A stretch of 64,000 nt of DNA from Heloderma charlesbogerti (Eukaryota > Chordata > Lepidosauria > Squamata > Helodermatidae). How positions within the stretch are numbered: the stretch's first letter is position 1; the number at the start of each line of letters is the position of its first letter. The translations under genes and the position numbers were made by a program. This document shows positions 1 to 11,130 of the stretch, piece by piece. Under the pieces are notes generated by a model, which was not told where the DNA came from, searched no databases, and was given only the letters and a program-made list of their open reading frames with translations. The stretch covers positions 84,751 through 148,750 of the forward strand of contig JANEZZ010000735.1 in NCBI GenBank assembly GCA_026122225.1, written 5' to 3'.

Positions 1-640
1 GGAATTCCTACAGACCACAGCAACACCCCCCCCGCCAGCCCTCAAACCTATCCTGATGCTGAGCCAAGTAACCCGGTGGGCAGAACTGAGACAGACCAAC
101 TCCTTCTGCTCATCCACCCAGGTCTCGGTTATGCATGCCAGATCAGCCACCTCATCCACTATTAAATCATGAATGAGGGAGGTCTTATTCTGAATTGATC
201 TGGCATATAAGACCAGCATGTGGAGGCCCAAGGGCAGGCTGATAGGGCAACCACCATGCCTGTGGGTGGGGAGAGGGTCAGAAGATGGCACAGCCATTAG
301 CTGTCTGGGCCATGTTCCTCTAAGCTGGCTAGCCCTCCTCCCAATGCCATATCTCCCTTGACCTGTAACCACACTAATTGGGGACCCCATACCCTATCTC
401 CCAGGCACATAACATTTTGTAAGAGAAACAGCTGACCCCACACATAAAAGCTGCAAAGCCAGTCAGCCCAATGTTAGAAGGGCGGCCCTTGCCCTTGCTT
501 CCCCCTCCCAAAGTGTCTCCCCCCAAAGCCGCCTCACATCAGGGTGGGCAGATAACAACAGCCACACCAGGAACCTTGAGTCCAGCTGGCCCAAATCAAC
601 AGTAATCTGCCTGGGAGAGTGTTTTTTCTCTCCAGCTCCA
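1..640 (-). repeat. L2-like LINE fragment (5' region and start of the endonuclease)
   Basis: The minus strand over about 1-215 reads KTSLIHDLIVDEVADLACIT followed by ETWVDEQ. The D(L)xxITETW pattern is the start of the apurinic-type endonuclease of L2/CR1-group LINEs. The rest, up to about 640, looks like the non-coding 5' part of the same element. It is truncated by the window edge and has no long open frame. L2 is favoured over CR1 by the IxDLIVDE pattern, but the exact clade is not settled. Confidence 0.6.
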
Positions 641-654
641 GCATCGGAGGTAGC

Positions 655-706
655 GTCTCGATGGTCTTGTAGGCCCCTTCCAAACCTATGATTCTATGTC
701 TATGTC
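655..706 (+). repeat. CR1-type LINE 3' terminal fragment
   Basis: The string CTCGATGGTCTTGTAGGCCC, followed by CTTCCAAACCTATGATTCTA, is the usual 3' end of sauropsid CR1 elements, which finish in ATTCTATG-like repeats. Only the last 50 bp are present. The same tail is seen at 38090-38190 (minus), 46255-46335 and 57780-57830. Confidence 0.7.
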
Positions 707-2720
707 TCTCTCAGGCAGCAACACAGTGCCAGGCAGGGCCAGAAAGATGGTAAGTTGGCCCACCTGCTGATGTAGGATGTCCCAGCTGCCTGCCTTTCCT
801 CAGTCAGTTTGGGCCTATGTGAGGTCATTGAAGTTGGCCCATTACAACACTCACTTTTGGTTGCCTCCCTGATTTCATGATTTTCCATTTCAGAATCACC
901 CTGCACATTTTGGTCAACATTTGGGGGCAAAATCCATCCCCATTTCATTTGGGGCCTAGTATTGTCTGATTTCATTTTCTGTTTCAGAATCACCCTGCAC
1001 ATTTTGGTCAACATTTGGGGGCAAAAGCATGTCCCCATTACGTTTGGGGCCTAGTATTGTCACTCACAGTGATTCTGCGGAGAAGGATTCTGCGGAGATT
1101 TCTAGTTTGACTCTAAGCTTTCTACATGCACTTTTGATTGTGCATTCGTGATTCCTTACTCATGCTCTTTAGATGACGTTGTGATCCCCCAGTTTCGCTT
1201 CTGTTTTTTCAGAACACTTTCCTGGGTTGTTTTAGAATGGAGAAAGTGGGGTATTATTTTACAGTGGAGAAAATGGTGCTGTTTCTCCTTCTGTATTTGA
1301 GCTATTCTGCTATAGCACAGCTCCAGCTCAAGGTTACGTAGCAGAAAAACAGGAAAGGAAATGCTCTTTGTGTAGACCTCGGATCTCAATTCTGTGACAA
1401 AACCAAAGTAGACTTAACAATTAACAGTCTCATGTAAAAAAAGCTCTCTATGCTCTCTTTGAAGAGCACACACCACCACTAGTACACCCTTCCCTGTCCA
1501 TCCTATAGAGTTTGGACCCAGTGATAACTGTATCCCACTTGTTCTCTCCATTCCACCAGGTTTACATTATACCCACTAGATCTATGTTCTCCTTTAAAAC
1601 CAAGAACTCCAACTTCCCCACCTTGGCTCAGAACTTTCTAGCATTGGCATACAAGCACATATTTTGGGCACAGTGGGGAAACTTTTTGAAATATTCCACC
1701 TACCACCCAAAAGGACATGTTCTTACTTTAACATGGTATTCAGACAATAGTAGCTCCCAGCTATTATTTCCTAGATTCTGATACCCCCCAAAAGTGGCTA
1801 TTTGACCAGCCAGATTACATTTAAATGCAAATGCAGTATGCACCAAAGACAACAGGCCAACATTGCAGGAAGATACCACACCTATTAAATACTTAGCTGA
1901 TTTCAAGCATCAGACCCTCTAGCACAAGGGCACCAACATTTCCTTGTCAAGGCTTCTATATTGTACAGTCGTTGGAATGGCAGAATGAAAAAAGTTAAGG
2001 AGACCCGAGGCCTCCAAATGAAGAGGCATATGTACTGACTACAATATATGTCATATACAGGTTGAGACATGTTAATAAGCTGGAGATATAGATAACTATA
2101 AATCCTTCTCTGGTGTCCTTTTTTTCACAGCATTTTGAGAACAGTGGTGAATGGATTGTTACAGAAAAGCTGCCATGGTTTCTATCCTTCAGAGGTCATG
2201 AAGCTGGCTGCAAGTATGCAAAGTATTCCTGAAGACTCCTCAGGTGCAATAACACCTGTGAGAAGTCCATCCTGATGGACCGACAAAGGGCATGCAAAGG
2301 GCTCAGTGAACTTCACGACCCAAGGCATCAAGTAATGCCACACACGCCACCAGCAACATAGTCACCATGACTCATTTTGCTGGATCTGGAGATACATAAA
2401 TCTGCAGGTGCTGATATTTACAGATTGTCATAATGTCTCCAGAGTGTAAGTAAATGGCTAGTGATCAGCTGCAGGTGGGTTACAGCTACTTAAATACAGA
2501 AAGGATTGCAAAAGCACCCTTCATCCTTTTCAACATCATTTGCTGTTTTAACTTTTATGCCACTTCTTCGTGAGGGGAAAAAGACTATTTTAGACAGGAT
2601 GGGAAGAAATACAATGCTTCACTGACACATGCTTTTTTCCCAGTGGTCATGGCCTAGGTGTTTTTCCAACTTCTCCTTATTTTACCTGTTTCACTTACTA
2701 GAGTACAACCAACATTCACA
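707..2720. other. Intergenic, no gene recognised; a short tandem duplication
   Basis: Two copies of a segment of about 95 bp, centred near 890-950 and 980-1040, share CAGAATCACCCTGCACATTT and GGTCAACATTTGGGGGCAAAA. This is a local tandem duplication with a few differences. Beyond it I see ordinary AT-rich sequence with no coding exon and no classified repeat. Confidence 0.5.
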
Positions 2721-2726
2721 GGGCCA

Positions 2727-3190
2727 GTCCTACCGTTAGAGTGAGGTAACAGTCCCAGGCGGCAGATGCTGGGAGGCAGCAGTGGCAGTCCCCTGGGTGT
2801 TCCCTCCTGAGCTCCTCAGCTGTTCTTTTCTGTTGGCGGATAAAGCTCTCTCTTTGCGCTCACCACACGCCATGTCCTGAACCCCTAAACCAGCATGCTG
2901 CCTTCAGTTGTGGTGGAGGATGCTATCCCAATATAAGTATTGAAGTAAGAGTCAACTGGCAGTCCAGTCAGTGCCTGTATGTGGAATGCGAAGGAGCTAC
3001 ATCAGGAGCATTGTGGGAAATTTAAATGGTGCCACCCAGGTCTGCTTGCAGCACTGTTGCTGTCCACTGTTGCCACTGCCACCAGGTAAGCCCAGAAGGG
3101 GGCCCTCTCAACCCTGCAGCCAACTCCATTCAGGGTATTCGCGTATTTGCATCCAAATACAAAAACAGCATTTTGTAAGAAGCCCTGCGA
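2727..3190. repeat. Possible non-autonomous DNA element fragment
   Basis: The stretch starting CAGGGCCAGTCCTACCGTTA looks like a short GC-richer interspersed element often seen in lizard DNA. It contains several runs alternating GCAGTGGCAG and CACTGTTGC. No terminal repeats or duplication could be fixed. The classification is tentative. Confidence 0.25.
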
Positions 3191-3500
3191 AGTGAAATAA
3201 TGCCATTTTTTCTTGCACACTGTGCCAAACTTGCTCAGGAAAGTTGTACTCACATCCTACATTTCACTGTAGGCATAAGTCTGCCTGCCATTACCACCCT
3301 TACACATATACACATAGGACATTTTGGGTGCTATCTTCTAGATGTGCATACCTAAAATGCTAACACTCCTACGACTGCTCTGCAAGGCAAAAAATAAAAC
3401 ACAGAGAAAATGCATTTTTTTAACAAAGGACCTTCTAGTTCCATCTCAGAAATACACTGATTTATTCTGAAAGAAGCTGTATGTCCTTTGGCTCTGTGTG

Positions 3501-3502
<2 letters not shown>

Positions 3503-3537
<35 letters not shown>
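3503..3537 (+). repeat. (AC)n microsatellite
   Basis: About 17 perfect CA units. It creates spurious open frames (HTHTHT on one strand, CVCVCV on the other) that are not genes. Confidence 0.95.
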
Positions 3538-3539
<2 letters not shown>

Positions 3540-3540
<1 letters not shown>

Positions 3541-5050
3541 CCCTCATTCTGAGGCTGCTTCAAACACAGTCTGTCAGCAAAAGCAGTCCCTTTCTCAAGA
3601 TATTTCATACTCAATCACCAGTAGCATCTGGAGCAACAAGCACCAGGCATTTAAGTTATTGGCCTCAGTAGCAATAAAACTGACAAAGCAAGTCATTGTG
3701 GGTGTCAGCAATACCAGAGCCTTTCTGTACAGATTAGCTCGAGAACTCTGATGTTGTTGTGGCTAGGGGCAATTAATAAGGTTGAATCAGATGGCAAGTT
3801 GTTCGCCTACAGATATGGGATGTGCGTCTTGGCCTGTGTCATAGCTATGTATTTGCAGGGAAACAGCAGCTAAAGTAAGTCCCAGAACAACAACCCATGT
3901 ATAAGAAAAGGTACTGAGCCAAAACAATGAGGCATCAGAGGCAGACCAAAGGCATCTGAACCCTGCAGCTAGAAGTCTGAAAATAAATGTGTTATCCACA
4001 GTTTGGGAGACTCATACAAACAGACGGGGATGACACACGAAGTTTATAAATTGCCTTGGTCCATTAGCAGGCACAGAGCTTTCCTCGATCCTAAGCAATT
4101 AATATAATTGCACAAATTAGTTTCCATTTTTTTCCATCTCTGATAGCAAACCCTAGTACAAAAGAGATATTTCAAACCAGAGAAGTTGACATGATGAACA
4201 ACGTGAAAATGAATGCCCTCAAGATCATTATCAGCCAGTTGACTGCCCACTTACTGACCGGCTTCACGCTAGCAGGGAGAGAAAAGAAGTCATGATGGCT
4301 TATTTTCCTGCCCCACATGTGCCAGTTGTGCACCACCTAAATTCCATTATCACCCTCATTGGGCACAGGGTGTCATGATGTCTGAACCCAGTGAGGGTGG
4401 GTGGCAGGGGTGGTTTACAAACCATCCCAGAACCCATGTCTTGTTCTAGGGTTGCAGCAGAGTTTCTCAACCACCCCTGCCACCCACCCTCGCCAGGTTC
4501 GGACATCACAACAACCTGTACTTATATAAATTAGGGATGCGCGGGGTGAGAAAATAAGCCACTGTGGCTTATTTTCCTTCCCTGAATGTATGGGAACCTG
4601 CCCACTTCCCTGAACCTGCCCACTGACTGAGCTGGAAAATAGTTTTAATTCGTCTTACAGAATCCACAGCATTACTAGTGGGGAAATAGTAATAGCCTGA
4701 AGACACCAGTTGAGTATAAAAATGCCAGTTCAACCCTGTCTCAAACAGGCTCCAGAAGACACCCATCACTGCAACTCAAAGGAGCAATCATTGTAAAAGC
4801 TGCTCTCCTGGTGGCTTTAACCCCAGCCCTCCAAAGTTCATTCTCCTCTTCACAATTTAATATAGCACTAAATGCTAGGTGATGTACAGAAATGATATAG
4901 TCTCTGACTTATGGGCTAAAATTTGACAGTAGACAGAACAAGACAAGAGAGAGCTCAAGGACTGACAAGTAGGGTTCTGACAGTGGAAATATACGTAAGA
5001 TGAAGCTGAACATAGGACAGCAATGGGTCTCAGGTGATATATTGGAAACC
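3540..5050. other. Intergenic, nothing recognised beyond a short duplicated patch
   Basis: No exon or classified transposon is seen. At about 4270-4590 two stretches resemble each other in inverted or direct fashion (GGTGGGTGGCAGGGGTGGTT and its complement near 4465-4490; GTGGCTTATTTTCCTTCCCT near 4565 and a similar sequence near 4295). This suggests a small, old palindromic element. Confidence 0.35.
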
Positions 5051-5052
5051 AG

Positions 5053-5184
5053 TTGGATCCAGATTTAGTCATACTCAAGAATAGACCCAATGAAATCAGT
5101 GGCACTTAAAGTTACTCTAGGCTAACTTAAGTTCCATTGATTTCAACAAGTCTACTCAAAGTATGACTAAATCTGGATCCAACC
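5053..5184. repeat. Palindromic MITE-like element, copy P1
   Basis: The left end TTGGATCCAGATTTAGTCAT and the right end ATGACTAAATCTGGATCCAA are near-perfect inverted repeats about 130 bp apart. The arms continue inward with AGACCCAATGAAATCAGTGG opposite CCATTGATTTCAACAAGTCT. The element is almost entirely a palindrome, with no room for a protein. The same family is split by the L1 at 10228-16198. The transposase family is unknown to me. Confidence 0.7.
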
Positions 5185-5790
5185 CAAAGCTTCCTGCCAT
5201 CGTTCACTCTCAGATGCTCAGTTATTCCATATCTGTGGTACAACTGCTATTAACACCAGATCAAGGGACACCCATTCTTTCAGCCAGTTTGATCATGCTG
5301 CATGAAGTCTAAAGACTGGAGTCACCCTCTCTCTCACCCTGTAACAGAATCCAAAGCCTCAGCCTTCCTACCCCTATATCTGAAAAGAACCCTGTCCTTC
5401 CATAATGGTGAGTCAGCAGAGCCGTGTAATCTGAGCTTTGCATCAATCCACAAGATAACAGCTCCCCTGAGTTGATCGTGTCTATTTCCCCACTCTTACA
5501 CCTCTTAAAGTTACTTCCATGAGCGACATAATGTGTATCACCATCGTGAGTACAATGGGGGACAGGGGGAGAAAGCCCAGGACCCAAGCTGATTGATCAC
5601 TTGCTTTCCCCCTGTCTGTCATGTGGCCCCTAGAACACAATATAAATATGCATTTTTTGACCATACATTTGTCTTTGCCTTTTGATTGCCTGAGAAAGCT
5701 ATGCCGTTGCCTGAGGAAGCTATGCCGTTCCCCATCAAGACAAGCCTTGTGCTAGGAACATGTCAGCTAAAGATACTCTGTTGTATTTAT
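5185..5790. other. Intergenic, nothing recognised
   Basis: No coding exon, RNA gene or classified repeat is visible. A small direct repeat, GAAGCTATGCCGTT, occurs twice near 5696-5730. Confidence 0.4.
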
Positions 5791-5794
5791 TTTT

Positions 5795-6027
5795 TTATTG
5801 ATTGATTGATTGATTGCATTTATACCCCACCATTTTTCCTCTTGCAAAGAACCCAAGGCAGCTTACATTATCCTCCTCCTCCTCTCCATTTTACCCTCAG
5901 AACAACAACCCTGTGAGGTGGGTTGGGCTGAGAGTCTGTGACTGGCCTAAAGTCACCCAGTGAGCTTCCATGGCCGAGTGGGGACTAGAACCCGGATCTC
6001 AAGAACTAGTTAGAAAAATCACTGGCT
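5795..6027 (-). repeat. tRNA-derived SINE (reverse copy, head partly deleted)
   Basis: Read on the minus strand, this matches the SINE at 60747-60998: a tRNA-like head with ATCCGGGTTCTAGTCCCC (B-box-like), CTCACTGGGTGACTTTAGGC, an ACCTCACAGGGTTGTTG region and a tail TGGGGTATAAATGC ending in a (TCAA)n microsatellite. The first part of the tRNA-like region is altered by a small deletion near 6000-6020. Confidence 0.7.
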
Positions 6028-6040
6028 TATTTTCTGTTTT

Positions 6041-8523
6041 GTTGTTGTTGTTCAGTCGTTCAGTCGTGTCCGACTCTTCGTGACCCCATGGACCATAGCA
6101 CGCCAGGCCTTCCTGTCCTGCGCTCTCTCCCGGAGCGTGCTCAAGTTCATATTCATTGCATCCATGATGCTATCTAGCCATCTCATCCTCTGCCGTCCCC
6201 TTCTCCTTTTGCCTTCAGTCTTTCCCAGCATCAGGGTCTTTTCCAGGGAGTTTTCTCTTCGCATTAGGTGGCCAAAATATTGGAGCTTCAGCTTCATTAT
6301 CTGTCCTTCCAATGAGCACTCAGGGTTGATTTCCTTTAGGATGGACTGATTTGACCTCCTTGCAGTCCAGGGGACTCGTAAGAGTCTTCTCCAGCACCAC
6401 AGTTCGAAAGCATCAATTCTTCGGCGCTCAGCCTTCCTTATAGTCCAGCTCTCACAGCCATACATTACTACTGGGAAAACCATAGCTTTGATTAGACGGA
6501 CCTTTGTCAGCAAGGTGATGTCTCTGCTTCTTACTATGCTGTCTAGGTTGGCCATAGCTTTCCTCCCAAGGAGCAAGCGTCTTTGAATTTCATGGCTACA
6601 GTCACCGTCTGCGGTGATCCTGGAGCCCAAGAAAGTAAAATCTGTCACTGCTTCCATTTCTTCCCCTTCTATATGCCAGGAAGTGATAGGGCCAGATGAC
6701 ATGATCTTCGTTTTTTTAATGTTGAGTTTCAAACCAGCTTTTGCACTCTCCTCTTTCACCCTCAACAAGAGGCTCTTGAGATCCTCTTCGCTTTCTGCCA
6801 TTAGGGTGGTATCGTCTGCATATCGGAGGTTGTTGATAATTCTCCCGGCAATCTTAATTCCGACCTCTGATTCATCCAACCCGGCATTTCTCATGATGTA
6901 CTCTGCATATAAGTTAAATAAGCAGGGTGACAATATGCAGCCTTGTCGTACTCCTTTCCCAATTTTGAACCAATCGGTTGTTCCATCTCTGGTTCTTACT
7001 GTTGCTTCTTGACCCTCGTACAGGTTTCTCAGGAGACAGGTAAGGTGGTCTGGTACTCCCATCACTTTAAGAATTTGCCACAGTTTGTTGTGATCCACAC
7101 AATCAAAGGCTTTAGCGTAGTCAATGAAGCAGAAATAGACGTTTTTCTGGAATTCTCTTGCTTTCTCCATGATGCAGCGAATGTTGGCGATTTGATCTCT
7201 AGTTCCTCTGCCTCTTCGAAACCCAGCTTGTACTTCCGGTAGTTCTCGGTTCGCATACTGCTGAAGCCTAGCTTGTAGGATTTTGAGCATCACCTTGCTG
7301 GCATGTGGAATGAGCGCAATTGTGCGGTAGTTTGAACACTCTTTGGCGTTGCCCTTCTTTGGAATTGGAATGTAAACTGACCTTTTCCAGTCTTGTGGCC
7401 ACTGTTGAGTGTTCCAGATTTGTTGGCATATTGAATGCAGCACTTTAACAGCATCATCTTTTAGGATTTTAAATAGCTCAGCTGGAATACTGTCATCTCT
7501 GCTAGCTTTGTTGTTACTAATGCTTCCTAAGGCCCACTTGACTTCATTCTCTAGGATGTCCGGCTCAAGTTCAGTGACCGCACTATCATGGCTATCAGGG
7601 ACATTCAGATCTTTCCTGTATAGTTCTTCTGTGTATTCTTGCCACCTCTTCTTAATTTCATCTGCTTCTGTTAGGTCCCTGCCTTCTTTGTCCTTTATCA
7701 TGCCCGTCTTTGCACAAAACGTTCCCTTGAGATCTCCAATTTTCTTGAAGAGATCTCTAGTCTTTCCCATTCTGTTGTTTTCCTCGATTTCTTTGCATTG
7801 TTCATTTAAGAAGGCCTTCTTGTCTCTCCTTGCTATTCTCTGGAACTCTGCATTCAGTTGGGTATATCTTCCCCTTTCTCCCTTGCTTTTCGCTTCCCTT
7901 CTTTCCTCAGCTACTTGTAAAGCCTCATCAGACAGCCACTTGGCTTTCTTGCATTTCTTTTTCTTTGGGACGGATTTCGTTGCTGCCTCCTGAACAATGT
8001 TACGGACCTCCGTCCATAGTTCCTCAGGCACTCTGTCTATCAGGTCTAATCCCTGAAATCTATTCCTCACCTCCACTGTATATTTATCTGGGATATGATT
8101 TAGGTCATACCTGAACGGTTTAGTGGTTTTCCCAACGTTCTTCAATTTAAGCCGAAATTTTGCAAGAAGCAGCTCATGATCTGAGCCACAGTCAGCTCCA
8201 GGTCTTGTTTTTACTGACTGTATGGAGCTTCTCCATCTTTGGCTGCAAAGAACATAATCAATCTGATTTCAATATTGACCATCTGGTGATGTCCATGTGT
8301 AGAGTCGCCTCTTGTGCTGTTGGAAAAGAGTGTTTGCTATGATCAGCATGTTCTCTTGGCAAAACTCTATTAGCTTTTGTCCTGCTTCGTTTTGTACACC
8401 AAGGCCATGCCTGCCTGTTATCCCGGTGATTTATTGACTTCCTACTTTAGCATTCCAATCCCCTATGATGAAGAGGACATCTTTTTTTGGTGTTAGTTCT
8501 AGAAGGTGTTGTAGGTCTTCATT
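6041..8523 (-). mobile_element. Bov-B (RTE-clade) LINE, 5'-truncated, largely open ORF2
   Basis: The 3' end (GTTGTTGTTCAGTCGTTCAG on the plus strand) is the standard Bov-B terminus. ORF2 is open from about 8264 to the stop at 6052, roughly 737 codons. It holds the end of the endonuclease (LCSQRWRSS, GSDHELL) and the whole reverse transcriptase: AGFRRGRGTRDQ, FIDYAKAFDCVDH, GVRQGCILSP, YADD within NLRYADDTTLMAES, and the YGCESWTIRK C-terminal part. A TGA near 8266 stands where the family has Arg, and another stop lies in the endonuclease (GSQ-stop-ITG, near 8430). The copy is cut at about 8523. Bov-B moves by target-primed reverse transcription. Confidence 0.93.
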
Positions 8524-10178
8524 TCTCTACACACCGAACTGAATCCTGTAATAAAAATGCTAAAAATCAGAAGACTGAAGTTGACTAAATATTCTGTCTA
8601 GACACAGGATCGGTCTCACTCATACACCTTAGCCATTCATCCATGCTATATGCCTTCAGCTGGAGATCAAAGGAAGCCTGCTAAAAGATCTGTCCTTCCC
8701 CATAAGTAAATACCGCAGATCTGGATTCCATGCATCCATGTTTAGGGGAGTTAATGTGGTAGCGTAAATTAACATGCAGGATGTCTCTGATACTAGTCTA
8801 CCTCAAAAGAGGTTTTATATCCCAATCTCATACTGGCAACATATTCCCAGTTTCCAAATCCACTGCGCACCCTCGTAAACCCTCGTCTCTCCCCCCACCT
8901 GACTACCCCAGGGTGCAGATGCAGAATTATTTATTTATTTATTTATTTATTGCATTTATATCCCACCTTTTTTCCTCTTGCAAGGAACCCAAGGCAGCTT
9001 TAACCTTTCTCAGTTTAACCTTGAGAAATCCTGTAAAAACTGTTACACCTGAAAAATATGTAATTTTTCTCATGTATTTTCCTTTCCAAAAGACAAGACA
9101 ATTGAAAATGCAAACATAAAACATGCTAGTTTTCATTTCAGGTTTCCTAATATGCTGAGAATATGCAACTACCAAGACTTTTGAAAATATTAGCTATATA
9201 AATAGTACATTAACAAGGTGCAGGCAAAACTGCGTAATACAATAAACTGGGTGCAAGGTTTTGTTGTTTTCTAAGAATATCATCTTTGGCTCAAATTAGA
9301 TTTTGAAATCAAGGCTTCAAATGTAGAGCTACTGACTTTTTCTCGTGAGCAATAATCCCTCACAGTTGCGAGCATGGAGTCAAAAGGGCATATTAACGCC
9401 ATCCTGCTGGGAAAACTACCTACTGGTGAACACTTACTGCACCAAGGAACATACTTTTAATTTCAGTGGGAAGTCAAATGAGACCCATTTCCATAGTTTT
9501 ATTTTGTTTAAATGCAGGTGCACCACAAGGTTTTGAAAAAATGAAACTGGTTATGCAAAACATGGCATTCATATTCAAATAATCTCAACCTGGATTCTGC
9601 CTGTTTCATTTGCTATTTTGGGAGCTTCCAAACAGAGGGCTCCTAGCACTAACACTCATAAGACATTGTGCAGCCATTCCATCTTTCTTCACCTTCATGG
9701 ATTATTCTGGTAAAAAAAAAAGTTGGTAGAAACAGTGGGTAAACATGGGAGGGCTACAGCTGGAAGATATTGTCACCTGGACTACCTGTAACATTACGTG
9801 AATGGAGCAGGGCAAAAGCACAGTAAAACTCTCCTCTGAAAGCACCATTCAATTAAACAGCATCAAAGGATTTCATCTATAGGTTAGGGATGGGGGAGAA
9901 ATTACTTTGCTTTGCATTTTAATGCATACATACCCAATTTCATACTTTTGAACCAATACACCAACTGAAATTTGGTTATTTTTCAAAATTTACACTTCTC
10001 TGAATTTTGCAATGGAGGTCTCCAATTTTAAAAATCACATGAAATATACATTTTCATGTAAACTTTTACTTTAAAAAGCCTTAAAATTCAAGACAAACTG
10101 AACTTATGACTGGAATAAGAAGCAGAGAAACTGGTCTGTCACTAGTTAGGTGGATAATGAGTGGAGAGCATGCAATGT
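8524..10178. other. Intergenic with one SINE tail; otherwise nothing recognised
   Basis: Positions about 8926-9000 carry the 3' tail of the tRNA-derived SINE in reverse orientation, after a (TTTA)n tract (ATTTATATCCCACC, TTCCTCTTGCAAGGAACCC). The rest is AT-rich sequence with no exon that I can recognise. Confidence 0.5.
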
Positions 10179-10227
10179 GGGTTGCATCCAGACTTAATCG
10201 TAGACCTATTGAAATCAATGGGGCATC
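10179..10227. repeat. Left half of palindromic element P2, split by L1
   Basis: GGGTTGCATCCAGACTTAAT begins the element. It ends in TGAAATCAATGGGGCATC (10210-10227), which is the left copy of the L1 target-site duplication. The right half is at 16199-16283. Confidence 0.7.
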
Positions 10228-11130
10228 AGACTTCCGGTAAGGAGCCATGTCATCCTGGCAGTGACTTGCGGGGCTCTGCAGGTTGCTTTTTTCAAACAGC
10301 TGTGAAAAAGTTGAGAAACCTTTTTTTCCCCCTGGAAAATAAAGGGGAAGCCTACAGTGCCATCCAGATGAAATCTTAGAACAGCTGCCTTTGTGGAGGG
10401 TGCAAAGGGGCTCAAAACTAAGGTTAGTTGCCAGAGTTAATCACCTACTGAAACGCTGTTTTGAAACTCTTAATTAACTAAGAGACTACAAGGACAGACG
10501 AGCTCCAATTTTAGATAGCATTTGGAAACTTCAGCTACCAGCAAGCACCACTTGCACAGCAAAAAGCAAAAGTATGGCAGTTGTATAAATCTAACCTGAA
10601 TTAAAATCAAGGAGTTGCAGACTTTTACAAAGCGAATTTAGCTCAAGAGATTCTTTCAGAGAAGGAGAAAAAAAGAAAAGAGTACTAAGATTGTTTATAT
10701 TTTAAAATAAGTATTACAGCCTATTTAACTGTCTATTTCTTTCCATCATTGTTTAAAGATTTTAATGTTTGAATTTATATGGCTGACAGCTAAGTTTTTG
10801 TCCAGTTACTATTTTCTTCTGCATGACCTTGAGAAAGCGACTAAATCAAAATAAATAAATCTCTGGCAGAAAGCCTGGAATAGGCTGGAATAATATCAAC
10901 TTGTGGGCTGACTGCTTGAAATTTACTACAGAAGGAGTATTGCTGACACCTGTTGGATGCTAAAAAATCAGCAGTTTATGAAAAGCTTTCTTCTTTTTAT
11001 GTTCTGTTTTTTCTATCTCCTTTCCTCCTTTTGATACTAAGAGAGGTCTTTTTTGGCATTGGGAGATTAATAACTTACTGGATATCCAGATAAATTAATT
11101 TATAAAGGAAGTAATGAAGAAGACACTTGA

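Noticed and set aside
7409..7993. Long plus-strand open frame of 194 codons
   Set aside because: It is antisense to the Bov-B ORF2 and reappears at the same place in the copies at 24602-25204 and 54634-55200. It reflects codon bias on the other strand, not a gene.
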